A stretch of DNA of 64,000 nucleotides from Steinernema hermaphroditum (Eukaryota > Nematoda > Chromadorea > Rhabditida > Steinernematidae), in the NCBI GenBank assembly GCA_030435675.1, contig CM059622.1, positions 1,674,001 to 1,738,000 on the forward strand, written 5' to 3'. Under the pieces are notes generated by a model. It was not told the origin of the DNA and ran no database searches. It was given only the letters and a program-made list of their open reading frames with translations. This document shows, in pieces, positions 1-12,300 of the stretch (the first letter of the stretch is position 1; every line of letters begins with the position of its first letter). The position numbers and the translations under genes are program-made.

Positions 1-285
1 AAACTGATAAGTGCACTTTTAGCACGAGATTTTCCAGAAATGTACGTGTTTTGAAATGCTCTTTCAGATGTTGTAAGGTTCTCAAAATATTCACTAGATA
101 ATGAGAAATAGCACATCAATGGAGTGAGTCTATCATTATGCACCACATTGTATAATCTTTATGCCGAGTACACAGTTAGCGCCGCGCATCATTCCGCACT
201 TCGCACACCCCAGCCACTTAAATAAGCAAACGACGTATATACAAACAGAAAAGAAAAGAAAAAACCCCTCCGAAATCGCCCTGGT

Positions 286-383
286 AGCGACATGATTCCT
301 CCAAGCGGATGGTCTCGAATGGAACACCCTGAGAGCGACACGATTCCCCGAGCGACACGATTCCCCGAGCGACACGATTCCCC
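286..383. repeat. 17-bp tandem repeat
   Basis: Three exact head-to-tail copies of a 17-base unit (gagcgacacgattcccc) occupy 333-383, and a diverged related unit lies at 286-303. The surrounding 1-660 region has no convincing gene. The open frames across it on the minus strand come from the repeat itself. Confidence 0.9.
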
Positions 384-2489
384 ACAACACCGGTCAAGCG
401 TTTCGAGTCGAATGTAGACAACAGTGAGTGCATCAAATACCCTTTGCTACGTGTCTAGACAGTCGCCGGCCCCGAGATGGTCTGCTAGCGATGGGCTGTT
501 CGATCAGTTCGGTCACAGTGTACCGGAGAGATCGGTCGAGTGTGCACCGCTCACTTGAGACATTTACGGAAGCAAATCATGGAAACAAAAATGGATTCTC
601 TTGTTCCGTCAGTTAAATTACGAAGATACAGAGCCAACTGAATTATCAGAAGACCCTCTTCTATCAAAAATATGACCTAATGAAGGAAGCTAACGTCTTG
701 GAAAAATACAAATCGACAAAAATAAAAAAAACTCAAGAAATTCAGTTGAATCTTCACAGGTAGAGCGAAGCCTTAAACCAAAAAGTGATACGTAGAGTAA
801 CTCTACTAACCCACATGACCACAAGATTGAAATAAAAGTGACGCATAAGGTCTTGTTGGCAATGCGAATACAGTGTAGGAACTCACCAAAACTAATGTTA
901 AACGCAAACTCTAAAATCCCTTATCGTTATGAGTACGACTTGTCTTCAGTAGCAGCAAAAATGACTACTTTTCGCCGCGAAAGCGCAAAAGTGACAACTT
1001 GGCACAAGTGTACATGGCGGATTTGTGATCTTGTTCCCATTACAATTCTGGAGCGCCAAAAATAAATCCATCACTGCTTTATACGTCGACAAATCAATCA
1101 TAAATACAAGATTTAATCAAGCCCCATTAAAGTGCCCTTTGGTGCATAACGTACTACTCGCAATATGAATACAGTCTAAATTAAAAGATTATCAAAAAAC
1201 GTACAAAAATAAGTCGTTCAAATGACGTGGCGTTTAGTTTCAGGCTGATTTTGAGGAGAAAACTGAAGTACACCTTCGTTTGTAGCTACTCAAGGACACC
1301 ACGATTAACGTGGTGGATTCGAAGCCCGTACTCGGAAGCGTTTCGGTTGCGGCCCCATCAACTTGGAGCAGTATCCAAAAATGACGGAAAATAACAACTC
1401 AGTTTCTAAAACCAGCCCGATCTAGAAGTGCAATTTGTTATTGTCATTGGACAATTGAGCAGCGAACACGTTAAGAATGATATGGTGAAAAATTGACCAC
1501 TGATCTAAGAATATACATAATCGAAATACATTTAAGATGCCAAGTGCAAAGAAAAACGTAGTAAATGTATAAATATAGTAAAGATTGTATTCATCAAAGC
1601 CTACCTTGTTACCAAAAATGCTAAGAACAATACACTGAAAAGGTCAGCCAAAATATACTCTAAAATGCGGTCGAATAAATCTGGTACTTAAACATCATTA
1701 TAGGATGTGGGAGAGCTCGAGTAATTCACCATAGCTTACCCCGTTACCAAAAATATACCTCCAATGAAAACATAGCTACGTTTTTGACAATCATATTACA
1801 ACGACGAGATACAAATCTGGGGAGAGGTGTCAAAGATGAATGGGTTGTAGCCGCAAGATATTAACGGTTGAGTTTGGGACATTGAGTCACGCTGAAAACA
1901 GAACATATATGCGAACACACAGCACAAAACAACACAACACAAAAATACAATTCCAATACAAACCTATGGCGCACTGTATACAAAAATACAATAATTGAGG
2001 CTATTTGTTGAGAACTAGTAAAAGCCAGATAACCCGGGCTGGTTAGAAGATCAAGAATTTCAGAAGCTTTTATCATGGAAGACGGTCTTACAGATTCACA
2101 TAGTGTGATACCATTTCGTAGATTAAGAAGAGATAGCCGATATCAAATGTGTGCTAAAATGCTGCATGTGGCTGCACATTCCAAGCTCCACTAAACTGCA
2201 GGACCGAATCGTCAGACCGGTGGACGGATCCATTCTTTCCTTGAACGGCCGTTTCCTTGTACTATCACTATTTTTCGCAAAAATCTCGGTCCGTCTGCAC
2301 CCTTTCACATCACAGTTCCCGATCGGTCGGAGAAGTGATATTGTTGTGATCGAACACGCCCAAAGACATATTGTGAGCTTTGATAAGTGGGTAGTTTTAT
2401 GAGTTTCCGAAACCTACTGATAATCTATTTTGAACTGCATATGCAGACGGTGAGAACATTACAAAGCGAACGCGAACACCACAAAAAAT
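384..2489. other. Intergenic, no gene recognised
   Basis: I see no exon with coding-like codon use here. From about 660 onward the + strand carries the CAAAAAT word at short intervals (for example near 664, 717, 956, 1057, 1375, 1613, 1746, 1980 and 2278). Short open frames are random by their codon use. Confidence 0.6.
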
Positions 2490-2905
2490 AAACAAAATCA
2501 GGACTCATGAAACGATTCTGAACGTTTTTTTTTGCGGCTGTTTTTTTTTTTGCATTTCCTGGCGAGCCAAAGCATGGCCATCCATGACTACCCATGGGGG
2601 AAATATGACGAAAAAAATTAAAACAAAATGAAAACGTCCATGAAGTTGGTTCCGCCAAGAATACCCTGATCCATGTTTTCCCATCCATTCCATCCAAGAC
2701 TCTTAGGAAACGATTCCGAACATTTTGCGGCTGTTTCTGGTACTCAAAGTATAGAAAGGGAAAGGGCAAAACATTTTCCTTGTGAACTAAGGCTGATGCT
2801 TTCTTTGCCTTTTCCAGCCACCATTATTCAGCATCGGAATCAATAGTGGAGAAGTTAGCCTCAAAGTGAGAAAAGGCACAAGTTTGGGAAATGCAAAAGT
2901 GAAGC
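2490..2905 (+). repeat. Diverged copy of the 48-49.6 kb repeat
   Basis: The segment shares long stretches with 48.5-48.7 kb and 49.5-49.6 kb, including the strings around 'actcatgaaacgattctgaa', 'tactcaaagtatagaaag' and 'aaaacattttcct'. Within this copy the 'gaaacgattc' block itself appears twice (about 2508 and 2708). The two sites are 46 kb apart in the same orientation, so the family is dispersed as well as local. Confidence 0.7.
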
Positions 2906-3784
2906 TTGTCACCGAAAACGCCACGAGACACGCTAGACCAGATCAGAAACATAATGCTCAGTAGGCGACGCGTATAAAGGGGTAGAAATATCACAATAAA
3001 CGGCTTAAAGCGAGGGAATAAGGAAATACGTTTGCTTCGATAAAGTATTCCTTTTCTCTGTTCGTCTACTCCCTCTCACACCATTCACTCCGAACGGTAG
3101 GAACAAAAGGGATATCTCAGTTGATAATTTTTGTCCTTTATCGGCAGACTCTAAAGGAGAAGAACGTGGCATGTAATTTTCGATTGCCAAACTACTATCC
3201 AAAAATAATTTACAGCGAACACAATGCATCCAGCTCGTTTCAGCAAGTGCCTAGTGCTTGTTTCCAGTCGCTGCCGTGCATCCAGCCCTAATGAACCTTG
3301 TCCATTGTGGTTTGCTCCCCGTAAATGGGTCAAGCCCAGAACATAACAATTCCAAACAGTCTAAGACAGAAATACAGACTTACTGACATGTTTTACGGAC
3401 AAAAATTTGACGTTAATGCGTGAAAGTTTTTGCTATTGTTCACGAACAACAACATATCTTCTCAATTTTTCAATGCCAATTTCATCGCCTTTTATCGATG
3501 GAGTCTAAAGAAGATGAACTTAACATGTAATTTTCGGTTTCCAAGGTCTCCAAATGGTCAATGAACCAGTACAAAATCAAGTCAGGTGTCTAACATGAAA
3601 AGCGAATAGCGGGATGCAAGTGTTTCTTCCCAGCAAATAACATTTCGGATTTCACCACCCCAAAGCATAAATAGCACTTCACACAGAGTCAACGTTCCCA
3701 TTCAGTACAAACAGTTGTTTACATAAACCGCCCGTGAAATGCACTAGAAAAATACGGCGATTTCCAGTCGAGCGTGAAATAAAA

Positions 3785-4065
3785 GCCTGTCCTTTGGCCT
3801 TGAAAACAAAAATGAATGAAATGCTTTATATCTCTCATCTCTTGCTGTTCAATAGCCCTGGTTTTAAAAGGCATGGTGTACTGTAAGACTGGAAAACAGT
3901 AACGTAAGAGTATATCAACAAATGGCGAAAATGTGAGTAAAAGATCTAGCCTGTCCTTTGGCGCATAACAAAAATGAATGAAATAGTTCATATTTTACAT
4001 GTGTTGCTATTCAATAGCTCGAACCCCAAAAGACATGGTACATTGTAGGACTGGAAAACAGCACG
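3785..4065 (+). repeat. Tandem pair, about 165-bp period
   Basis: The units 3785-3903 and 3951-4065 match in order through 'cctgtcctttggc', 'caaaaatgaatgaaat', 'ttcaatagc' and 'gactggaaaacag'. The spacing is about 165 bases. Both units keep CAAAAAT while the bases just before it differ. Confidence 0.85.
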
Positions 4066-7000
4066 TTGATGTCAAAAATGCTAGCAAAAGATCTACACTC
4101 GGTCGTTCTAAGATAACTTTCCGAACTCATCAATGGTTTCCAATGGTTCTTCATGAGGTTTCGTCATTGCTTTCGTACGTGAACAACAACCAAAACGCTT
4201 GAAGATGTACCAGTTGTGCTTTGAAATCGGCATATTCAGCAGGCTTCTTCATGAAGTTGTTGGATTTTAGACAAAAACTGGCACACCAAGGATCATTACA
4301 TTTGAGGTCGAGGGAGACAAAAATCAAGAACTCGTAAAGACTCTATGCTGATCAAAAATCGATGAAACATTGAGTCATCATTTGAAACGGTTTGCTTGAC
4401 GCGGTACCAAAAATAGCATTTCAGGTGTGTCCGAGGTCCGACCGTTCAACAAAAACTCAGAGTAATCAGGCAGGTAACCGTCAAGTTTTACATGGACAAA
4501 GTGATGTCTGTGCTTTTTTCAAAAATAAGCTTAATCCGCAGCGGAGATCCTTCTCTCAACAGATGTACTTGGAAATAACGCAACAGCTGTTTACATTCGG
4601 CCGCCGACATGACGACTAAAGTACGTCGATTTCAAATCCGCCGTGTAATCATTGACGAAAAAGCCACACAAAAATGAAAATCGATATAAAAGAGAAGTGT
4701 GCAATTATAAAAACGGAAAAATTCAAATTAACAGCGCTGAAAACAGAACAAAAACATCGAAAACCGGCTTCTTCCTTTCAGGACCACCTCGCCGAATGCT
4801 TGAAAACAACAATGTATGGAAGGGTGTCACAACCGCAAAAATTATCGTTTCATGTATTGTAGATTTAGTTAAGAAAGGTATGACACGACGCGTCTAACAT
4901 GGCCGGGAACACATCAAAAATGGACGATGATGGGATGCAGCCACAAGATATTGGTTTGGTACATTGAGACACGCTTGAAACAGACCATCTCGGCGAACAT
5001 CCCTTCGTGGAGCGCTGAATACACGTTACCCAAAAATACAATGAGTGAGAGATAGACCAAGTACTTTTTGACAAATGATGGAAGACAACAAGCCCAGCTC
5101 CCCTAGCTTTGTGCATATAGATATGTGCATCTAGTGCCTCTACAAAAATGTTAATAACTACTTTTAGCATAGTTACCGTCAATCACAACTTCGAACAGCC
5201 GTAAACAAGAATGGATTAGCTTTGATGAATGGATCAATTTCAGATGACGAGACTTTCAACTCCGACATCGTGATATCCGACATTCAATTCCGACGTCGGG
5301 CTCTACGCCGAAAATGAAGAGAGGCAGAGACTACGGTGATCTACGGTTCTTATTTATGCATTATGAGATTTCTTGCATGGTGAGTGCCATAGAGTAAATG
5401 AATGAATGAACCAGGGACTGATCCTGTATTACCGTCGAAAATCACTCAGAGTCTTGTAAAAAAGGTCATGAAATTCTGTTATCATCATGCCTGTTCAAGG
5501 CATCTAAACTTTGTACACTTACAGAAAATTTCACGAAACTGGCAAGAAGCACTTTGTGTCTGAACAACCTCAGACAGATATAGTGCACGCCTTCCTAAGG
5601 TGATCTGTCTTTACAGGTTTCAGTTGTCGGCGCGGAAAAGAATGAGGCGGAAATGTCGTGTGACAGCAGAAGATTTTTTGACAGGAATCCGACAAGCACA
5701 AAAAGACTTTGTGCCTAACCGACCTCACACAAACATCAGAAATCGGACTTAAAAACACTTCTTAAGTCAATGAACCGACAGAACGCGTTCGCATGGAAAT
5801 CTCTCAAATCGGTGTATAAAGTCGAAGTGGTAGGCAAAACAAGCAACATTAAGCGATCGATATGGCGCCAGGAGGCGGCGCCGTTCATCACCGGTCGGAT
5901 GGGATGTGCCGAAGTGGAAGAGACAAGAACATGCAGATAACACGAATTAATCAAAGCTGTGTGGTCGGAAGATGCTAGTGCAATACAGAGAGGACACGAA
6001 CAAAAATCGTTAGAGGTAATCCTGAGTTGCTGGAGTGCGTGTGGCTGTTTACGCCGAGTTAATTAAGACTGGAAGACGGAGTGGTTACGTGAGTGGTTAA
6101 TTATCTACGGAAATTGGAGGCGTTCACTGGAGTGCAAATCTGCATTCATCGATGAAAAAGCAAATCAGTCATAGAGGTTTGGCGGAATTGAAAAGCAACA
6201 TTGAACAATAGCAACGACAAAAATATAGCCGGACTTATGGGACTATTTAACAGAGAAACCATTTAAAGGTGCCCCAAGCTGATTTGACTGAAATGTGGCA
6301 CACTCGAAGGACCAAAAAGGCATATTATCCTTTGTTACCGCTAGCGATTCCACCCAACATATGAAGAACATCTATCCGGATCTGCCGGACTGTTTATCTA
6401 GAAAACATGCATGAAGACTATGAAAAAGTTCTAGGGCATTATCAGCTTGGCGGCGCGGGTGGAGTCGGGCGGCAGTGACGCGCTTCTTGGCGAGACGGTG
6501 GAACTACGACTCCTTGGTGTTCCAGGCCTTCTGGGAGCCGGTTCACGTTGACCATACGAAAAAGCTGCCAAAGGCAATAACACTAACATGGGAGCATCTG
6601 AAGCCTACTTGGCTGAAATCTAGCAACTACTGCTACTAATTGAACATATTGTTTCTATAAAATATTAGTTGCCCATGGGCACTCCAAGCATACTAACTCA
6701 AGAGGCCTTTGTCACCGAGGATACATTCATTTCCCAGGTGACCCAGTATACACTTAAATTGATGATTTTCTTTTGTCTGCGTACAGAGATTGGTTTCCGT
6801 ATAAAAATGATTACTATGAAACAGGTCTATCGTCGTAAAAAGCTGAGCTAGCATTCAAAAATTAAACAGAAAAAAATGAAATAAAACGGATAAAATAGAC
6901 TTCAGATGTGGGTACCTGAAAACCCAAAATTGTGCTTCCTAGATCGTCTTCTCTCTCTCGCAGTGGTGCGGAGTTCAGTGTGGTCTAGATTTTTCGGTTA

Positions 7001-8984
7001 GCTGTCCGTATTCTGGCTATGTTCGCAGGGGACAACTACCCAACACCAGAGTTCTCCGGGTAACACTACCCAAAAACTCAAAAATGAAACAGGAACATCG
7101 GAGTTGGTGGTGAATATCGCAAATCAGAGAACACCCGAAATCGAAAACCGCAACCCGACAACTTTGCCTCAACAGCTTCCTAATCACTATTTCACTAGCA
7201 TGGTCCCATCAAGAATTCTCGCTTCACTTTATATCTATTCGCTTAAATTTTTTACGTCAATGAATCCGAACAACTTTCGGGCCAGGGTTGGATCCGGGTA
7301 TATTTCGTTCACAGTTCATTGATTTTTCCAAAAATCAACAGCTTGACCTCACACAATTTTTACTTTACTCGAAGAAGTCAGTGTGAAGAGGAACAAGGGA
7401 ACCATCCGAAGTGTCGGGTCGAGTTGAAAACTGCAAAGAAGTAAAATGAACACATCATTGAAAGGTTCCTTTGTAAGAAGAGAAATTCACAACAGAAGTT
7501 CGTCTGTGTTATCCTAACAAATCTACACTGCACAGATACTTTACATTTTACAAGCATTTTCGACAACTGGAAGAGGAAGAAAGTGAATGGCCGAGAGTAC
7601 ACACATCACAGATCGCAGAAGAGTACACAGATCAAGCATCAAAAATCACCCTCCTCTGCGTTAAAGAGCGCCCCCGGTACACCCAGTATTCATAAAGTAG
7701 GGAAATGTTCGGTTACGAAGTCGAAGTTCACAGGCCCATGGTGCCGAAGCAGGCCATGAAACTTCAAGTGAGCATAAACTGGGTACATACCCCATTTTCT
7801 CCAGCTACTCTCCGCGTTCCAATAGATTTTTTTCAAAAATTATAATGCAAACAATTGTAATTGAATGGACGAAAGGTCGACGCACATGATGTACACTGCA
7901 ACAATCTAAGCAGATAAGTGCACTTTGAGCGCACGACTTTGCTTTCCTATAATCGCTATTTTGTATCAAAAATGAGGGAAATGGAAGTGGCAATTGCGTT
8001 CAATGACGGACAGCACGTAGTGCAAGCTAATTTCAAATATGCATGGACATATGCAATCCTTCTATATTTTGTAAGGCATGAGATTGGCGACATCGCTAAT
8101 TTCACAGCTGTATCAGGCCTAAATGCGCTGAGGGAAGCCGGCCTGTACGAACGGGTTATCATCAGTGAAAAATGCGGCAATAACGACGACGACAAGGATG
8201 GTGGTTCTAGGGAGAGTTGTGGTCATGGACCAAAGTGCTTCCAGCAACTGCTTGTACAAACGGGCCTTAGATAAGTATATTAGCATCATCAATGAATCCA
8301 CCGAATCATGTCCGGTTTGTCCGAATCCCCACATGTTCAGGTCAATTTGCTAAGATAAAAAATGTTGGACGACCAACAAAACACGCACATTCGTACCACA
8401 TGAGATAGACAATCTTTGATACAAAAGAAAAAAGGAATTCACAAAAAAGATTGCTTACCATCCGCAAAAATACATCTTTTCTTTCCTTAGTCTATCCCAT
8501 TCGATTTTATACTGGGATAGGTTTGTTAGCAGCCAGTTTTTAAGCCATTTTTTACTTGGTTTGATTGTTATGATCGTTATGATCGTTATTGATCGTTATG
8601 CAGTACTAACCAGGGCACGAATGGATCGGCTGGAGTGCCCTCAAAAATGAATAAAAACATAAGAAAATCGCTCGTTTCTCGAGACTATTAAGGCCCCCAA
8701 CAATACATCGTTTTCTTTTTCTACGCTGGATCCCACCCGATTCCGGGGCAAGTCTGTTTGCAGCCAGATTGTAAGCTATTTTTCGACTTCGATTGGCTCG
8801 CATCCGATCCGTTGTGTTGCAGCGGTGCTTGTGACAAAAATCGCTAAGAAAATCGGTCATTTCTTGGTAGTATTAACATTTATTTTAGTAACTTGTAAGC
8901 GGCACATATTTCGAAACATAGCGCCCTTCAAAAATAGTCGACCTCAAAACGTTACTTCCTCAAAAAACGGCTAACACAACCCAA

Positions 8985-9260
8985 GTGACTCGACGCGTTT
9001 ATCGCTTAAATTTACGCGCCGACAAATGGCCCTCAGAGGCGCCCAAACATCTTCAAACAGGAAAACGAATCCCGAGTCTTCCCTGGAGGCTTTTGGCGAA
9101 ACGCACGCAGAGCCTTAAGGGGAGAAAAGTCGATCGTCGGCGGATGCGCCAAACAAGCGGTCGAGTGCCGCCGAAGTTGGTCCCGCCCCGGAAGGTCAAC
9201 CGGATTAGGCCGTTCCGTAAGAGCCCGCTTGGTGTGCCCCGGCGCTCAAAAACAAGTCTT
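8985..9260. other. GC-rich island, unassigned
   Basis: This is a sharply GC-rich segment inside AT-rich DNA. Open frames exist on both strands (8985-9314 +, 9053-9289 -), but both give low-complexity Arg/Pro-rich peptides without family resemblance. It lies just downstream, in gene sense, of the last visible guanylyl cyclase exon. It could be a missed exon, a regulatory element or an old repeat. Confidence 0.35.
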
Positions 9261-9349
9261 AATGTGTCCATTCTGGTTTTATGTGACATTTATGCTATAG
9301 AGCTGAAATGCTGAAAAGCGAAGCGAAAAGGAGAAGATAAAAGACCAAC

Positions 9350-12300
9350 CTCCGTAATCCACGCCGACAGTGTCTTTCAAGTAGTCCTTGAATGCCTCTC
9401 GTTTGTTGTCGGTCTCCCTTACTGTAGGCAGCATTCGAGGATTCACTTCCAGGTTCCATTGCTTGTTGACTGTCCTGACATACATTCCCTTAAACAGAAG
9501 ACGATGAAACTGATCATCTTTCGTGGAAAAAGTAAGTAATGAGGCAGTGAATTGAGCAATCTGAGGCCGTCTAACTCTAACAAATAAAGGGTCTCATCTG
9601 ATACTATCCCGCATTTTTCACTTATGGTTTACTCTTCCGAATGGCTACTCGAAGGTTACTGTGCTTCCAGAGCGTCAGCTCCTTCCTCAAATATTATGGA
9701 ATGGGTCAAGAGTCGATGTTTTGGACCTCTTTATCTTTTTTTAAACGCTTTCCATTGATATCTTTCCGAATGAAAAGTGTGGAGCAGACAGTGCAAAGAA
9801 AGACCTAGAAAGATCATGTAGAAGAGCGGCTAGAATCAAAAATAGTGAGCTGTTGTAGGGGGTTTCCTATTTTGTGTGGGTGTTTTCTCCGTGCTCACGG
9901 AAATATACATATGCTTGAAATTAACTGTCCACCACAGGGCTTCAATCTATTCGGATCTGTCAGTTACTACTGTAAACGTAGCAGAAAAAGACTCAAAAAA
10001 AAATCGGATGTATCCCAGTATCGTAATTCACGGACGAAAAAGTCATTATATATCATTAATTTTTCGATAAAAAGGACTTACAGTCATCATCATTTTGCAA
10101 AATCCGGCTTCGAGCAGCTCCGACTCCCAAAACGACTTCTGATAGAGGAGATGCGGATGTCTCCAATTGAACTTTGTGGTGACATTCTCGATCATGTATG
10201 TGATGTGGTCCTGAAACGAATTGTAATAGCCGAAGTGCATAACAGTGATAATGGTAATTTGTTCTTTTTTGACCTGTGGCCAACATAACCAAAACATCCA
10301 AACGTGGCGCTACACCGGTTGGGACGCGCTCGTAGATTGACAAAAAAATGGATTACACAGGAAGTTCCTTATGGGCAAAAATTTTATATATACAAAAAAA
10401 ACGATATCAACGCCCTGACAGAGGCCACATGAGGCCACAACATGAGGAGAGAGTGCGAACAAAACTCAAAATTACGAAGTTATGACCGACAGGTTAGAAC
10501 AGAACAAAAACACAATTTGTGCAAAAATTTGCTTGTCTCTCGACTTATGGAAGCAAGCGCTGTGCGTCTTACGGCCACTTTAGGCCGGCGCGCCAAGCTA
10601 GCATTGCGTTGTCACATTGGAAATGGCGCATGTGATAAACATTCCTTACAGTTCACAGCAGTTTCTGCCAAATCCAAATATATTAATACATTACTGAGGT
10701 GAATTTTATAGCGACTCCGCAAGCTCACTTCTACTTTGCGGAAATGTAGGTCAAATGTGGAGAAAATGTCCCAAAAAGTCCCAGTTTGTCAGGCCGCGCA
10801 AGGCCGTACTTTTTCAAGTTCATCCCTACAAGAAGTTCTGAAGCATTATCTGAAGAGTGCATGGGATGATCCTTCGCAAAAAAAACATGTGCAAGATACG
10901 TCGGAAATTTTTAGAAGAGGATTCATGCTTGCATCATAGCCTAGGCATCGCACTTCGAACTGACTCTTTGATATGTTCTTCACCATTGTCTGCTCTCTAG
11001 AAGTGTTGTTTGGTTTCTTCATGAAATAGTACCTGCTGAATGCGTTTCCAAACTTTTTATGTCCGCCACATTATAGTCACTTGGCCGTTGAATCAAAAAT
11101 ATGATCATCGGTTATGTTTCACTCTAATCAACATCTATCACTTTAAATTTTATTTAAGGATTTAACTAACTCCGATAACAAACCAACCTGTAGAGGCCCC
11201 ACTCTTGTCAGCAGTTCGTTGTGCTTGTTCTGGAAGAACTCGGAGAACCCAGCGCTGGTGAACATGGGAACGGCCGAATAGCTCAAAATGCGGGATACGG
11301 TAGCGAGGACGTAGTCACAAGCCGGCCCGAAAGCCACGTCCAGCCCACTTCCATTGGTCCACTGTGTCGCCTCCAAAGCGGCCCAGGCGGCGGCCTTCTG
11401 ATCGTCGCACTCCTTGACCGGAGCGACAATCACTTTCATCCAGTGATCTCTGGATGTCCATTGCTGTAGATAGAGTTGGTGCGCGTCGAAAATGGCGATG
11501 TCGATGATTGGCAGCACAGAGTCAATGGTGGCAAGATGGTGTTGTTTCTCTTCATCGGTCGGTTTGGCTGAAAAATATTTCTCTCGTCAAATGAATTGTG
11601 AAATCTGCGAATTTTCATAAGTGACTTGTATAAACATGTATAAAAACCTGGATTATTTTAAAGCAGCTATGCCAAATGTTGTGGAATTGTTCCCCATTGT
11701 TTGTGAATTGTTCCGCCTCGCGGTCTCCGAATAGCTTTCAAAATGTACGTTTCCAATTCAAAATTATGCGCATTCAACTCCCCAGCCACGCCTCAATCCG
11801 TTTCCAGAGATTTCCAGATTTCCACTGCAATTAACAGAAGTTTTAAACCGATGAAGAGGTCGTTGATGACCAAGTTGACGAATTTTGCAAACAGGACGAA
11901 CATTGTACGTTTCTTAAAACATCTATGATTTTTGACACTAACAAGAACTTGAATAAAAGACGATACAATCTCGCCCAATCGAATGAGACTGCGATCGTTT
12001 TCGGAGGCTCCTTTTCATTTCTATCAAGAATGGCTACCTTTACATTTCCTCTTCACTCAATGTCATTCACCAATTTATACATTGATCATACGATACCAGG
12101 CTGAGAAGACGAATTTTTGTCCAAAAATATTGGACCAGACGTAGTTTTGTCGTCGCAACAAAAATTTTCGGATGGTGATGGTTGTGCGATTCTTATGAAC
12201 ATCAAAAATCGCATTCAATTAAGCCACGAATCTGACACGCTTCTATCAAGGCTGGGGTGGGTCGATATCTATTAGTTAGAGTCCGAATAGTGAAGATATA

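Larger units (their letters stand above)
2906..9349. other. Gene-poor interval with tandem copies
   Basis: No recognisable exon of any gene is found, including the expected downstream exons of the guanylyl cyclase at 9350-14759. Repeated material is present: a block near 3383-3420 resembles 48340-48395 and 49305-49360, and a tandem pair lies at 3785-4065. GC-rich patches at 6440-6550 and 8985-9260 stand out against AT-rich DNA but give no consistent protein. A triplicated 'gatcgttat' unit lies at about 8571-8598. Confidence 0.55.

Noticed and set aside
286..383. CRISPR-like array
   Set aside because: The units are directly adjacent with no spacers, and the context is eukaryotic.
7918..8274. 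118-codon + frame beginning MHFERTTLLSY
   Set aside because: Moderately long, but no domain, no splice context and both strands equally open; not supported as a gene.
9845..10288. 147-codon + strand open frame
   Set aside because: It is the antisense shadow of the guanylyl cyclase exon at 10082-10210 and has random codon use outside it.
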